This document shows, in pieces, positions 18,805 to 27,348 of a stretch of 64,000 nt of DNA (positions are counted from its first letter, which is position 1; the number at the start of each line of letters is the position of its first letter). Source of the stretch: Acidobacteriales bacterium 59-55 (lineage in GTDB: Bacteria; Acidobacteriota; Terriglobia; Terriglobales; Acidobacteriaceae). The stretch lies in assembly GCA_001897435.1 (NCBI GenBank), contig MKSV01000004.1:496001-560000 (forward strand), written 5' to 3'. Made by a program: the position numbers and the translations under genes. The notes beneath the pieces are model-generated. The model was not told the origin of the DNA. It ran no database searches and saw only the letters and a program-made list of their open reading frames with translations.

Positions 18805-19674
18805 CTACGGCTTCACCAGGTCGCCATACATCTCCGGCCTGCGATCGCGATAAAACTGCCAGGTCTTGCGTACCTCGGCGATCTGATCCAGATCGAGGTC
18901 GGTCGTCAGTACCTCATCCTTGTCGCGAGAAGCCTCGGCAACGATCTGTCCGCGAGGATCACAGAAATAGCTCTGCCCAAAGAACTCGCCGATGTTCCAT
19001 GGAGATTCTGTTCCGACTCGATTGATTGCGCCGACAAAGTATCCATTGGCCGCGGCGTGTGCCGGCTGTTCGAGCTTCCACAGATACTCGCTCAGCCCTG
19101 CGACCGTCGCTGAAGGATTAAATACGATCTCAGCGCCATTCAGTCCCAGCGCACGCGCGCCCTCCGGAAAATGACGGTCGTAGCAGAGATACACTCCGAT
19201 CTTGCAGAACCCCAGATCAAAGACGGGAAACCCGAGATTGCCCGGCCGGAAATAGAATTTCTCCCAGAAGCCCGGAGCCACGTGCGGCAGATGGGATTTT
19301 CGATACTTCCCGAGGTACTTGCCTTCCTTGTCGATCACTGCGGCGGCGTTGTAGTAAACCCCCGTACCTTCCATCTCGTAGATCGGCACGACAAGAGCGA
19401 CGTGCAACTCCTTCGCCAACTCCTGCATAAGCTTTGTTGTCGGCCCGTCGGGCATGGGCTCGGCCAGGTCATACCATCGAGTTGATTGCTCCGCGCAAAA
19501 GTATGGGCCGTAGAAGAGTTCCTGCAGGCAGACAATCTGCGTCCCCGCCGCTGCCGCCTGTCGAATCAGAGAGAGATGTTTATCGATTGCGGCCTGTTTG
19601 ATCTCGGCCAATGACTTTCCTGCGTGGTTGATACTCGTAGCCTGAATCAGGGAACAGCGAACCATGCGCGACAT
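18805..19674 (-). CDS. Nitrilase-superfamily amidohydrolase, probable beta-ureidopropionase
   Basis: A 289-aa carbon-nitrogen hydrolase. The Glu-Lys-Cys triad is visible: Glu in IVCLQELFYGPYFC, Lys in YRKSHLPH, and Cys in GVYLCYDRHFPEGAR. As first gene of an operon with preT-preA-hydA, the best inference is N-carbamoyl-beta-alanine hydrolysis, releasing beta-alanine, CO2 and ammonia, the third step of reductive pyrimidine catabolism. By sequence alone N-carbamoylputrescine amidase is an alternative, since the two families are close. The start at 19674 is chosen because AAGGA precedes it at good distance; the frame is open to 19704. Confidence 0.85.
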   Translation of the reverse strand: MSRMVRCSLIQATSINHAGKSLAEIKQAAIDKHLSLIRQAAAAGTQIVCLQELFYGPYFCAEQSTRWYDLAEPMPDGPTTKLMQELAKELHVALVVPIYEMEGTGVYYNAAAVIDKEGKYLGKYRKSHLPHVAPGFWEKFYFRPGNLGFPVFDLGFCKIGVYLCYDRHFPEGARALGLNGAEIVFNPSATVAGLSEYLWKLEQPAHAAANGYFVGAINRVGTESPWNIGEFFGQSYFCDPRGQIVAEASRDKDEVLTTDLDLDQIAEVRKTWQFYRDRRPEMYGDLVKP

Positions 19675-19885
19675 CTGGTAGATCCTTCCGGGATTCCGCC
19701 TCATGCGAGAGTGCAGATCCTTGGCAAAATTACATTGCCTGCTGCCTTAGAGATATGTCAGATCAGTCCATTGAACTCATCTGCGTTCCGATCTCGTGTT
19801 TGTACTTCGTCGCCGGAAAGTGGCATACGAAATACCTGGAACGTCCTGATTTTACGCCATCTTAATAAGGTTGGTCTTGACGCTC

Positions 19886-19927
19886 GCAAAATCGGGGCCG
19901 ACCCTCAAGGGCTGGCCCCGATTTTGC
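19886..19927 (-). terminator. Intrinsic terminator behind glnA
   Basis: A perfect 14-bp inverted repeat (GCAAAATCGGGGCC at 19886-19899 and its complement at 19914-19927) encloses a 14-base loop with a smaller CCCT/AGGG helix. On the minus strand it lies 28 bases after the glnA stop, and the 3' arm contains TTTT. Its A/T-tailed symmetric shape also allows termination on the other strand. It separates glnA from the pyrimidine operon. Confidence 0.75.
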
Positions 19928-19955
19928 AGAGAACGGAACAACCTCATTGAGTCCG

Positions 19956-21386
19956 CTAAAACTGGCCCCAAAGAAGCTGATTGTAGATTTCGTGATGAAA
20001 CTGTATCTCAGATTGCTTTACAACCGTCCCCAGCAGCCGGGGACAGCGGTCTGCCGAAGCCTGCTTCAGGTCAGCATAGCGGGCCTTCACATCCGCGCCC
20101 AGCAGCGCCGTTGTCCACCTGGACTCGCGGAAGCCTTCGAGAGCGGTATAAATGTTGTCGGGAAGGTACCGCTCTGCCTGGCGCAGGTTTTTAATCTTCG
20201 CGGTTTCTCCATGAAGTCCGCTCTTGAAGATCGAATACAACACCAGGTATGGATTGGCATCTGGTCCCACCGAGCGTACCTCGACACGTGCGCTTTTCTC
20301 ATTTCCGATGGGAATGCGAATCATGGAGCCTCGGTCCGTTGCCGATGCTTTGATTTGGTTTGGCGCTTCAAAGTGCGGGTCTAGCCGCCGATATGCGTTC
20401 ACGCTCGCATTCAGCAACAGGCAGATGTCATTGCCGTGCGTCAAAATGCGGTCCACGAACTGCCATGCAAATTTGGACATCTTTTCTTCTCCGTTCGGAT
20501 CCCAGAAAAGATTCTTTTTGCTCTTCGTGATGGAGACGTTCGTGTGCATGCCACTACCATTGACCCCAACGACCGGCTTCGGCAGAAAGCTCGCGGTCAT
20601 GCCCATCTGCGTAGCAACCTGTCGACAGATCAGTTTGTATAGCTGAATCTGGTCGGCAGCCGCAACCACCTCGCCGTAGCTGTAGTTGATCTCGAACTGC
20701 GAAGGCGCAACTTCGGGATGATCTTTCTCATTCTCAAACCCCATCGCACGCTGCACCTCCGCCGTGGTATCGATAAACGTACGCAACGGATCGCCGGGAA
20801 GAGAATGGTAATAGCCTCCCGTATTTACATACTTGAACTCACCCGTCTCATGGAAACAACGCTCTGCATCGACACCCTCAAAGAGGAAGCCCTCAATCTC
20901 GTTGGCTGCATTCAGAGTGTAGCCATGTTCCTCATGCAACTGATTCGAGAGTTGCTTCAGCAATCCGCGAATGTCGGCACCGTAAGCAGAGCCGGCCTTG
21001 TCGATGACTTCGCCGAAGACGAGCACTTTGCCTGCCCCAAAGACGTCCGATGGAGCCCAATAGAAGGCACTCCAGTCCAAAGCCAGGCGCAGGTCGCTCT
21101 CGCGCTGTGCGGTGAAGCCTCGAATCGACGATCCATCGAAGGTTAGGTTGTCCCAGCTTTTCAGTAGAAACTTCTTGTCGTAGTCCAGCATATGGAGACG
21201 GCCTTCAAGGTCGCTGAACAGAACGGTTACCGCCTTGATGCCGGGGGTATCCGCCAGGTACCTCAGGCGAGCCTCCTGAATTACGTCTGCCGCAACCCGG
21301 TTGCGTCGCTGCTCTTTGGCCTCGAGGTTAAGGTCTTCTAGTTCGGCGTAGGAAAGCTCAATAAAGTTGCGAAGCGTACTGGACAT
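19956..21386 (-). CDS. Glutamine synthetase (type I-like)
   Basis: A 476-aa enzyme forming glutamine from glutamate, ammonia and ATP. Motifs include LFSDLEGRLHMLDY in the N-terminal beta-grasp, the FDGSSIRGF loop, EIEGFLFE and PSQFEINYSYG metal-ligand regions, and the glutamate-binding KPVVGVNGSGMHTN. The C-terminal region does not show the NLY-type adenylylation site of enteric GlnA, so control by adenylylation is doubtful. ATG 21386 has AAAGGAG upstream. It lies 55 bases downstream of a porin gene on the same strand and next to an ammonia-releasing pyrimidine operon, suggesting a nitrogen-assimilation neighbourhood. A related gamma-glutamyl ligase activity cannot be excluded. Confidence 0.88.
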   Translation of the reverse strand: MSSTLRNFIELSYAELEDLNLEAKEQRRNRVAADVIQEARLRYLADTPGIKAVTVLFSDLEGRLHMLDYDKKFLLKSWDNLTFDGSSIRGFTAQRESDLRLALDWSAFYWAPSDVFGAGKVLVFGEVIDKAGSAYGADIRGLLKQLSNQLHEEHGYTLNAANEIEGFLFEGVDAERCFHETGEFKYVNTGGYYHSLPGDPLRTFIDTTAEVQRAMGFENEKDHPEVAPSQFEINYSYGEVVAAADQIQLYKLICRQVATQMGMTASFLPKPVVGVNGSGMHTNVSITKSKKNLFWDPNGEEKMSKFAWQFVDRILTHGNDICLLLNASVNAYRRLDPHFEAPNQIKASATDRGSMIRIPIGNEKSARVEVRSVGPDANPYLVLYSIFKSGLHGETAKIKNLRQAERYLPDNIYTALEGFRESRWTTALLGADVKARYADLKQASADRCPRLLGTVVKQSEIQFHHEIYNQLLWGQF

Positions 21387-21441
21387 AAGACTCCTTTTCT
21401 ATAGACAAATATTGATAACTACATCTAGTTGAGCTTGTTTC

Positions 21442-22647
21442 TTATCTCTTTGGCCCAAAGAAAGCGACGATGCCCACTTCAACAGTCGATTGCGCATCCA
21501 CGAGGCGGCTACCTTTTACGAAGTAGGGTTGGTCCGAATTATCGCGGCGATATTCGAGTCGTGCCAGAAGACCCTCGGGCATCTTGTATTCTCCGGTCAA
21601 CGTAAACTCGTTGATATTTTGTACCGTCCCGGTAGAAAATCCAGACTCATCCTTGAAGTATTCGAAGCGCGGAGTGAACGCGATCTTGCTCGTAGCCTGA
21701 TAGTGCAAGGCCGCTGCAATACCCTGCCAGTGCGACAGATCGGTCGTCTGGTACTGAGGATTCGTAGCTTCGCTATCGACCACGCCTGCATTCCGATTCT
21801 GGCCATAGTCGTAATTGATATAGGCACTAACCTTCGGAGTGGGCGTGAGTAACAATGTCGCATCCAGAAGGTTGCGGTAGCCTTTATTGGTCTTACTATT
21901 TTCAGGGCCGACATAGTAATTCGTGCTGAGTGTGAACTTCGGATTGCTGTAGACCCCGGTTAGCCCAATGGTCTTGCCGCTGTTATTGTCGCTGAAGCTA
22001 TTCCACCCATTGACAAGCTGGACGCCTCCAGTAAAGCTCTTAGTAATCGGCATCGAGGTGCGAAGGCCTACATGGTAGTAGGGAATTGCCAGCGAGAAGA
22101 GCAGAGAGCGCGAATAGTTCCAGTTATCCTTGGTCTCAATGACTTCAGCTCCCGCCGATGTTACAAACTCGCCGAAGTCCGCCTCAAATCCCTTACCCTT
22201 CGTGGGTTTCAAGCTGACATAGGCCTGTTCCAGGTGTTTGAAGTCAGGCTCGCTGCTGAGAATCTGATTGAAGGCCTTGCCGAAGCCCAGGTCAACCCGG
22301 AAGCCCACAGGGTCAGGGTCATGGGACATGGTCAACTTAGCCATGTTCAAGCTGAAGGCATTGGCGTCGTAATCGAAGTTCCGAAGCTGATTCCCGTTGG
22401 AACTATCGGGTGGATGATTGGCATTGAAGTTGTAATAGCCGTCGACAAGGCCACTGAAGTCAATTCCTCCAACACTCCAGATGGACGACGATGTGGCCGG
22501 GGATGTTGTTGCAGGCGCGGAACTGGACGACTGCGTTGGTGGCGACGTATCTTGTGCCTGCACATGCTGCGCCGTCAACAATATCCCTATACAGCATGCC
22601 AGCATCGTAATCCTTGCAGATGCGATCTTTATCATCGATTGAGCCAT
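21442..22647 (-). CDS. Outer-membrane beta-barrel porin (OmpL-like, Bbp2 type)
   Basis: A 401-aa protein with a signal peptide (MIKIASARITMLACCIGILL, cut near HVQAQ), a Ser/Thr/Pro-rich linker, then a beta-rich barrel beginning FSGLVDGYYNFNANHP and ending in the aromatic strand VEVGIVAFFGPKR. The pattern matches the putative beta-barrel porin-2 family of Acidobacteriota. ATG 22647 has AAAGGA nine bases upstream, so it is preferred to ATG 22665. It precedes glutamine synthetase on the same strand, so it may admit a nitrogenous solute; this is inferred from position. Confidence 0.82.
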   Translation of the reverse strand: MAQSMIKIASARITMLACCIGILLTAQHVQAQDTSPPTQSSSSAPATTSPATSSSIWSVGGIDFSGLVDGYYNFNANHPPDSSNGNQLRNFDYDANAFSLNMAKLTMSHDPDPVGFRVDLGFGKAFNQILSSEPDFKHLEQAYVSLKPTKGKGFEADFGEFVTSAGAEVIETKDNWNYSRSLLFSLAIPYYHVGLRTSMPITKSFTGGVQLVNGWNSFSDNNSGKTIGLTGVYSNPKFTLSTNYYVGPENSKTNKGYRNLLDATLLLTPTPKVSAYINYDYGQNRNAGVVDSEATNPQYQTTDLSHWQGIAAALHYQATSKIAFTPRFEYFKDESGFSTGTVQNINEFTLTGEYKMPEGLLARLEYRRDNSDQPYFVKGSRLVDAQSTVEVGIVAFFGPKR

Positions 22648-23040
22648 CGTCGGTATCCTTTCCATACTTAAATTGCTGTGACCGTGAAACGCAGATAGCA
22701 GGAAGTTCATGGAGAAGCAGAAGAGAGACTATAGGCATTACCGTCAGAGATTCACGGATGTTTCTAAATCCCGTCGACAATAGCGGCGAACAGGCTGATA
22801 AGTGTGTAAGTTGGGTATAGCACTTGAGCTACGGCATTCTTTGGGGATCAAAGTATTCGATGCGATGCATCACAAAAATTTATGGCTGTTGACTTTAAGG
22901 CGCGGCTATCTATACCTCATTGCAAGAGGTTGACACTGCGGGGATGTCTGATTGTTCAATCAGGATGGCCGCAAAGATAAGCCCAACTGGAATCAGGAGT
23001 TTTCGCAGGCAGTTTGACTGGATTAGAGTGATGGAGCTTG
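22648..23040. promoter_or_regulatory. Upstream region of the porin-glnA unit
   Basis: About 390 bases without a gene lie between the porin start and the LysR stop. The promoter for the porin and glutamine synthetase should be here on the minus strand, but I cannot name one. On the plus strand a TTGACT, 16 bases, TATACC arrangement occurs near 22890-22917, with no plus-strand gene downstream, so it is of doubtful meaning. Confidence 0.3.
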
Positions 23041-23949
23041 TTATTCGGGCAGACCGGCCGAACCTGGACCACCAACGTCCCGGACCGCAATCTCCAGAAA
23101 CGCTTTTGTTGCCCGCGTCATCGATTTCTCCTTGAGATAGACGATGCCCAGATCACGCGTCAGTGTCAGCGACTCGACCTTCACAATCTCCAGCGTGCCT
23201 CGTTTGACCTCATCGGCGATATTGGCGCTTGGCAAAAAGCCAATTCCAAGTCCGGCGACGATGAAACGCTTCATGAGTTCGCCGCTCTCAACCTCCATCA
23301 CTCCCTTGGGTTGAGCGTCCTTCATCCTAAAGATATTCAGGATCAGGTCGCGCTGCCGCCCTTGTTTCGGCAGTAAAAATGGGTGCTTCACAATGTCTCT
23401 TACCTCTGCACTCTTTATGGAATGCAACGGATGTTCCTTGGGAGCGGCAAGCACGAGTTCATCACGATGGATCGTCTCGACTGTGAATCGTGGGTCTTTC
23501 ACAGGCAGAGAGACAATCCCGAAGTCAACCTCGCGATTCAGCAGCGCCTCGATCGTGCGCGCCCTCTCTGCCCGAACAATCTTCAGCGCAACGCGCGGAT
23601 AGTATTTCTTGAACTCCACAAAGACATCCGGCAGAACATACAGGCTCGTCGACTCCTGCGCGCTGATGCCGACCTCGCCCCGCGGAGATCGAAGCTGTTC
23701 GGCCACCATCATCATCATGTGCCGCTGGCAATCGAGAGCATGTTCGGCAAACGGCTCAAAGACTCGTCCAGCTGCGGTAAAGGTCACCTTGCCACCCTTC
23801 CGGTCGAACAGCGTCTCCCCAATCTCGCGTTCCAGCGAGCGTATCTGCGCCGAGACAGCCGGTTGCGTAATGCGCAGCTTCTCCGCCGCTTTCGAGAAAC
23901 TCTTCTGCCGCTGCACCTCGATGAACGTCTTCAGTTGTTCAAAGTCCAT
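23041..23949 (-). CDS. LysR-family transcriptional regulator
   Basis: A 302-aa regulator. The N-terminal winged helix-turn-helix (MDFEQLKTFIEVQRQKSFSK, AEKLRITQPAVSAQIRSLE) is followed by a periplasmic-binding-like effector domain (FGIVSLPVKDPRF and later PFLLPKQGRQRD). AAGGAGG stands seven bases before ATG 23949. It lies 15 bases downstream of the 178-aa exported protein gene and is probably co-transcribed with it, rather than divergent from a target as LysR genes often are. The effector and the regulon are not evident; the nuoI gene or the porin could be targets. Confidence 0.92.
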   Translation of the reverse strand: MDFEQLKTFIEVQRQKSFSKAAEKLRITQPAVSAQIRSLEREIGETLFDRKGGKVTFTAAGRVFEPFAEHALDCQRHMMMMVAEQLRSPRGEVGISAQESTSLYVLPDVFVEFKKYYPRVALKIVRAERARTIEALLNREVDFGIVSLPVKDPRFTVETIHRDELVLAAPKEHPLHSIKSAEVRDIVKHPFLLPKQGRQRDLILNIFRMKDAQPKGVMEVESGELMKRFIVAGLGIGFLPSANIADEVKRGTLEIVKVESLTLTRDLGIVYLKEKSMTRATKAFLEIAVRDVGGPGSAGLPE

Positions 23950-23964
23950 GCTGAAGCCTCCTTA

Positions 23965-24501
23965 TCAATTCACCGTCACCAGCGCAATCTTCGCCAAATT
24001 CCGCACCCATCGCATCGGCTTCTTGTCTCCGCTGGCCACCAGTTTGATCTCCCCATCGTCTCCAAGATCCTTTCCGTTTACGGTGGTCGCCACAATCACA
24101 TCGCCGTTATGGACCGCCCCTTGAATCTCTGCCCCGGAATAGACCACGAAATAATGGTCTGTTCCTTCTACTCTCAAGTAGCTGTGTAAGATTCGCTTCT
24201 GACCCTGCTTGTCGAAGGCTGCTCCATACTTCGCCAGCAGATCGCTCAGAGCTACACCGCTATAGGTCTCGTCCGTATTTGTGTGCGCGTTGTGGACGAT
24301 CACCGTCTTCTGCGGCAGAGCGCGCAGCTCCGCCACCGATAGCGTCGTCGCCCGTCCCTCTACGTCAAGCGTCAGGCTCGTCGACAGGGTAGCCTTGGCA
24401 TGAGCATGCTCGGGCATGGTCTGTCCCTGCGCCGAGCCACCGCTCAACATGACGCCAATAGCCGCGATCATCGCGTAGTTGACCCATCGAATCGCTTTCA
24501 T
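23965..24501 (-). CDS. Exported protein with molybdopterin-oxidoreductase-like domain
   Basis: A 178-aa exported protein with a signal peptide (AMIAAIGVMLSGGSAQG). The mature part (LTLDVEGRATTLSVAELRAL, then YSGVALSDLLAKYG, HYFVVYSGAEI and a final MRWVRNL block) resembles the short oxidoreductase molybdopterin-binding-fold proteins. The Cys that coordinates Mo in sulfite-oxidase-type enzymes is not apparent, so it may not bind cofactor. ATG 24501 is preferred; a GTG at 24507 is possible. It is upstream of, and probably co-transcribed with, the LysR gene. Confidence 0.7.
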   Translation of the reverse strand: MKAIRWVNYAMIAAIGVMLSGGSAQGQTMPEHAHAKATLSTSLTLDVEGRATTLSVAELRALPQKTVIVHNAHTNTDETYSGVALSDLLAKYGAAFDKQGQKRILHSYLRVEGTDHYFVVYSGAEIQGAVHNGDVIVATTVNGKDLGDDGEIKLVASGDKKPMRWVRNLAKIALVTVN

Positions 24502-24567
24502 TCCCACATCCTACCCTGCCGGATGCCCGGCTTCATCTGTTTTTCCTGCACAAGTTATACTTAATCC

Positions 24568-25071
24568 ATGTCCAAAGTCCGCGCCGCCGCAGCTATCGCT
24601 AAGGGAATGAGCGTCACCCTCAAGGAGATCTTCCAGCCGACCGAAGTCGAGAACTATCCCGACGGCAAAGGTCCCATGCGCGGGGCCATCTTTCAGGAGC
24701 GTTTTCGCGGAAAGCACCAACTCCAGCGCGACGAGAACGGCCTTGAAAAATGTGTTGCCTGTTTCCTCTGCGCTGCCGCCTGCCCATCGAACTGCATCTA
24801 CATCGAAGCCGCCGACAACACTGACGAGAATCGCATCTCTTCCGCCGAGCGTTACGCCAAGGTCTACAACATCGACTACAACCGTTGCATCTTCTGCGGC
24901 TACTGCGTCGAGGCCTGCCCGACCGACGCCATCACCCATGGACACGGCTTCGAACTTGCCAGCCTCAACGCCACCAGCCTCGTGATGCGCAAAGAAGATC
25001 TTCTCGTCCCCGCCCACAAACTTCCGGATGCTGTTCAGTCCGAGAAGGATGAAGCCGAAGCGCTCGCCTAG
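24568..25071 (+). CDS. nuoI: NADH-quinone oxidoreductase subunit I
   Basis: A 167-aa peripheral-arm subunit of complex I that carries clusters N6a and N6b between NuoG and NuoB. Two complete ferredoxin motifs are present, CVACFLCAAACP and CIFCGYCVEACP, along with the family's KYARVYNIDYNRC-like block (here KVYNIDYNRCIFC). The gene is isolated from other nuo genes, so it may be a second copy. There is no Shine-Dalgarno: the ATG at 24568 lies seven bases after a TATACT at 24556-24561, which suggests a leaderless or near-leaderless mRNA. Confidence 0.92.
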   Translation: MSKVRAAAAIAKGMSVTLKEIFQPTEVENYPDGKGPMRGAIFQERFRGKHQLQRDENGLEKCVACFLCAAACPSNCIYIEAADNTDENRISSAERYAKVYNIDYNRCIFCGYCVEACPTDAITHGHGFELASLNATSLVMRKEDLLVPAHKLPDAVQSEKDEAEALA

Positions 25072-25302
25072 TATCTGGTTCCGAAGGCCTTTTCCCTTCT
25101 CCAAGCTTTAGCGCGAGGAGATGTGTGCTCTTTGTTTGTCGGCAATTTTTGCGCTTACTAACGGAAGCAGCAGTCTGAAAATGAGGGAATAAAGTGCTCC
25201 TCCGGAAGATGTTGAGATCCAGGACGGGGCAACTCTTTCCAGAGGAAAGAGATCACAATAATCCCGTTTAGAAGGCTGAATCGGTGAAGGGATCGGATAA
25301 GC

Positions 25303-25674
25303 ATGGAACCATCTATCAATAAGCGCACCATCCTGCACGTCTGCCGCCGCGAGATGCTGCGTCCCTTGCGCGACCAGATCCTCCGCATCTCAGGCTTTGA
25401 TGTCGATTCCACTCTCAGCCATACCGAAGGGTTGTCTATGTTCTGGGCCAAACCATACGATCTCGTTCTGGTCGATGTTGAAGGCGAGTCGGGAATCAGT
25501 GACGCGGAACATCTTTGCTCCGAGATCAGGACCGCCCAACCTGGACAGTGCGTTGCTTTTGTCTGCAACTGGCGAGTAGCCATTCTGACTGACTGCCCCG
25601 ACGAGATCGTCCGTACCGAGTTCGACCCTGCCGCCTTTGCCGATGGAGTCCGCGACATCGTCGCAAAAAACTAG
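25303..25674 (+). CDS. Receiver-like protein of unknown function
   Basis: A 123-aa protein whose pattern resembles a CheY-like receiver: an opening strand (RTILHVCRREM) instead of the usual acidic pair, the central DLVLVDVEG holding a candidate phospho-Asp, and a C-terminal helix (PAAFADGVRDIVAK). The conserved acidic pair at the start and the late Lys are not evident, so it may be a degenerate, non-phosphorylated receiver. No output domain and no adjacent kinase are present. It is a single gene, followed by a hairpin terminator at 25706-25736. Confidence 0.55.
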   Translation: MEPSINKRTILHVCRREMLRPLRDQILRISGFDVDSTLSHTEGLSMFWAKPYDLVLVDVEGESGISDAEHLCSEIRTAQPGQCVAFVCNWRVAILTDCPDEIVRTEFDPAAFADGVRDIVAKN

Positions 25675-25705
25675 CGACGCGAAATCACCTTGGTTGCCGC
25701 GCAAA

Positions 25706-25736
25706 AGATGCACCCGCAGCCTGTCCGGGTGCATCT
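25706..25736 (+). terminator. Hairpin terminator after the receiver-like gene
   Basis: A perfect 11-bp inverted repeat (AGATGCACCCG at 25706-25716 with its complement at 25726-25736) closes a 9-base loop, 31 bases after the stop codon at 25674. There is no U-run, so it may be Rho-assisted or only stabilise the 3' end. Confidence 0.6.
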
Positions 25737-25816
25737 ATTCAACAGCAAACGTACTTGCGGCGGCATCCGCATTGTGCTAAAAATTAAACATTCCAGTTTG
25801 CTCTCGGGCAAATTTG

Positions 25817-25927
25817 AATTTCATGAAGAGTGGTTGAGGGACGAGCCCTGTGACGCCACGACAACCGGCCTGAGCAATTCGGGCGACCGGTGTCAACTCT
25901 CTCCTGGTAACCGGGGAACATGAGATT
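25817..25927 (+). promoter_or_regulatory. SAM-I-family riboswitch (S-box)
   Basis: The segment has the layout of a SAM-I class aptamer. P1 is formed by AATTTCATG (25817-25825) with CATGAGATT (25919-25927, one G-U pair). After it comes the conserved AGAG-GGTTGAGGGA block, then GCCCTGTGACGCC and the CAACCGGC/GCGACCGGTGTC stem, and the 3' CCTGGTAACCGGGG stem. A G+C-rich hairpin with one mismatch (about 25928-25957) ending in CGATTTT follows and could be the terminator arm of the expression platform. The start codon of the threonine-synthase-like gene is 132 bases after the aptamer. S-adenosylmethionine control is typical of methionine and sulfur genes and informs the role of that operon. Confidence 0.85.
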
Positions 25928-26058
25928 CGGGGCGCACTTCTAAAATCTGCACCCCGCGATTTTCAGACTAACCTGCGCTGCACGTGGCCGAGCCCGTGGA
26001 GCAATCCGCGAGAGCAAGTCACAGTTTCAAAGACCCTCCTCCTCTCGGAGAGAGTGTA

Positions 26059-27348
26059 ATGACTTATTCCTGTTCGGCGTATGAGCTGAAATGCAATGAG
26101 TGTGGAAAGCGGTTTGGCAACCAGCCGTTGTCTGCATGTCCCGATTGTCTGGCTCCCCTTGAGGTGGTCTACAATCTGGAAGCTGCGCGCGGCATCTTTA
26201 CCCGCGAAGCCATCGCAGCAGGGCCACCCAGCATCTGGCGCTACGCCGCGCTTCTCCCCATCCCCGAAGGCCATCAGCCCGACCTTCCTGTCGGGTTCAC
26301 TCCTCTGATCAAAGCCAATAATCTCGGCAAACGCATCGGCGCCACCAATCTTTATGTCAAGAACGACGCCGTCTGCTTCCCGACTCTCAGCTTCAAGGAT
26401 CGCGTCGTCTCCGTCGCCCTGGCAAACGCCCAGCGCTTCGGCTTCGACACAGTCGGCTGCTCTTCGACCGGCAATCTCGCAAACTCCGTGGCCGCACAGG
26501 CCGCCCGCCTTGGCATCAAGGCCTGCATCCTCGTCCCGGCTGAACTCGAGGCCGCCAAGATCCTCAACACCCAGGTCTATGGCGCTCGCCTGGTGCGCAT
26601 TGACGGCAACTATGACCACGTCAACCGTCTTTGCAGCCAGATCGCCGAAGAGTATAACTGGGGATTCGTCAACGTCAACCTCCGCCCCTACTATGCGGAA
26701 GGCTCCAAGACCGTAGGCTACGAGATCGCCGAGAAGCTAGGCTGGCGACTGCCTGATAACGTCGTTGTTCCCATGGCAGGCGGTTCATTGATCCGCAAGA
26801 TCCGCAAAGCCTTCCATGAACTCATCTACCTCGGCCTTGTCGAAGAGAAGCCGGTCCGTTTCTTCGGCGCACAGGCCACGGGTTGCTCTCCCATCTCTCA
26901 AGCGGTCAAGCTTGGCAATGACTTTATCGAGCCGCAGCGGCCCAACACCATCGCCCGCTCGCTGGCTATCGGCAACCCGGCTGACGGTCCCGCTGCATCG
27001 CAGATGATCCGCGCCACAGGCGGCTGGGCCGAGGATGTCTCCGATGTAGAACTCGTCTCTGGCATCCAGGAACTCGCCGAATCGGAGGGCATCTTCACCG
27101 AGACTGCGGGCGGCGTCACCACTGCTGTCACGGCTCGGCTCTACGCCAGCGGCCGCATCTCTCCCGACGAACTCACCGTTGCCTGCATCACTGGCAACGG
27201 CCTTAAAACAACTGACGCACTGGCCGGACACTACCGGGAAGAGCGTGCCGTTCGCCCACGCCTGGCTGACTTCGATGCCTACCTGCGCGAGCTTGACGGC
27301 GTCGCCGAACCGGAACTGGCAGTTGCAGGAGGCAATCATGGCAATTAA
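26059..27348 (+). CDS. Threonine-synthase-like PLP enzyme under SAM riboswitch control
   Basis: A 429-aa fold-type II PLP enzyme. It starts with a four-Cys zinc ribbon (CNECGKRF and CPDCLAPLEVVYN), then the threonine synthase core with the PLP lysine in TLSFKDRVVSVAL and the Gly-rich phosphate loop CSSTGNLANSVAA. ATG 26059 has GGAGAG upstream. The family joins water to O-phosphohomoserine to give threonine, but here the gene follows a SAM riboswitch and overlaps a ThiS/MoaD-like sulfur carrier. That context argues for sulfur transfer onto an activated homoserine (homocysteine formation) as an alternative. Plain threonine synthase remains possible. Confidence 0.88.
   Translation: MTYSCSAYELKCNECGKRFGNQPLSACPDCLAPLEVVYNLEAARGIFTREAIAAGPPSIWRYAALLPIPEGHQPDLPVGFTPLIKANNLGKRIGATNLYVKNDAVCFPTLSFKDRVVSVALANAQRFGFDTVGCSSTGNLANSVAAQAARLGIKACILVPAELEAAKILNTQVYGARLVRIDGNYDHVNRLCSQIAEEYNWGFVNVNLRPYYAEGSKTVGYEIAEKLGWRLPDNVVVPMAGGSLIRKIRKAFHELIYLGLVEEKPVRFFGAQATGCSPISQAVKLGNDFIEPQRPNTIARSLAIGNPADGPAASQMIRATGGWAEDVSDVELVSGIQELAESEGIFTETAGGVTTAVTARLYASGRISPDELTVACITGNGLKTTDALAGHYREERAVRPRLADFDAYLRELDGVAEPELAVAGGNHGN

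Noticed and set aside
22880..22920. Sigma-70-like promoter on the plus strand
   Set aside because: Spacing is acceptable but no plus-strand gene follows for over 1.6 kb, so it is probably chance.
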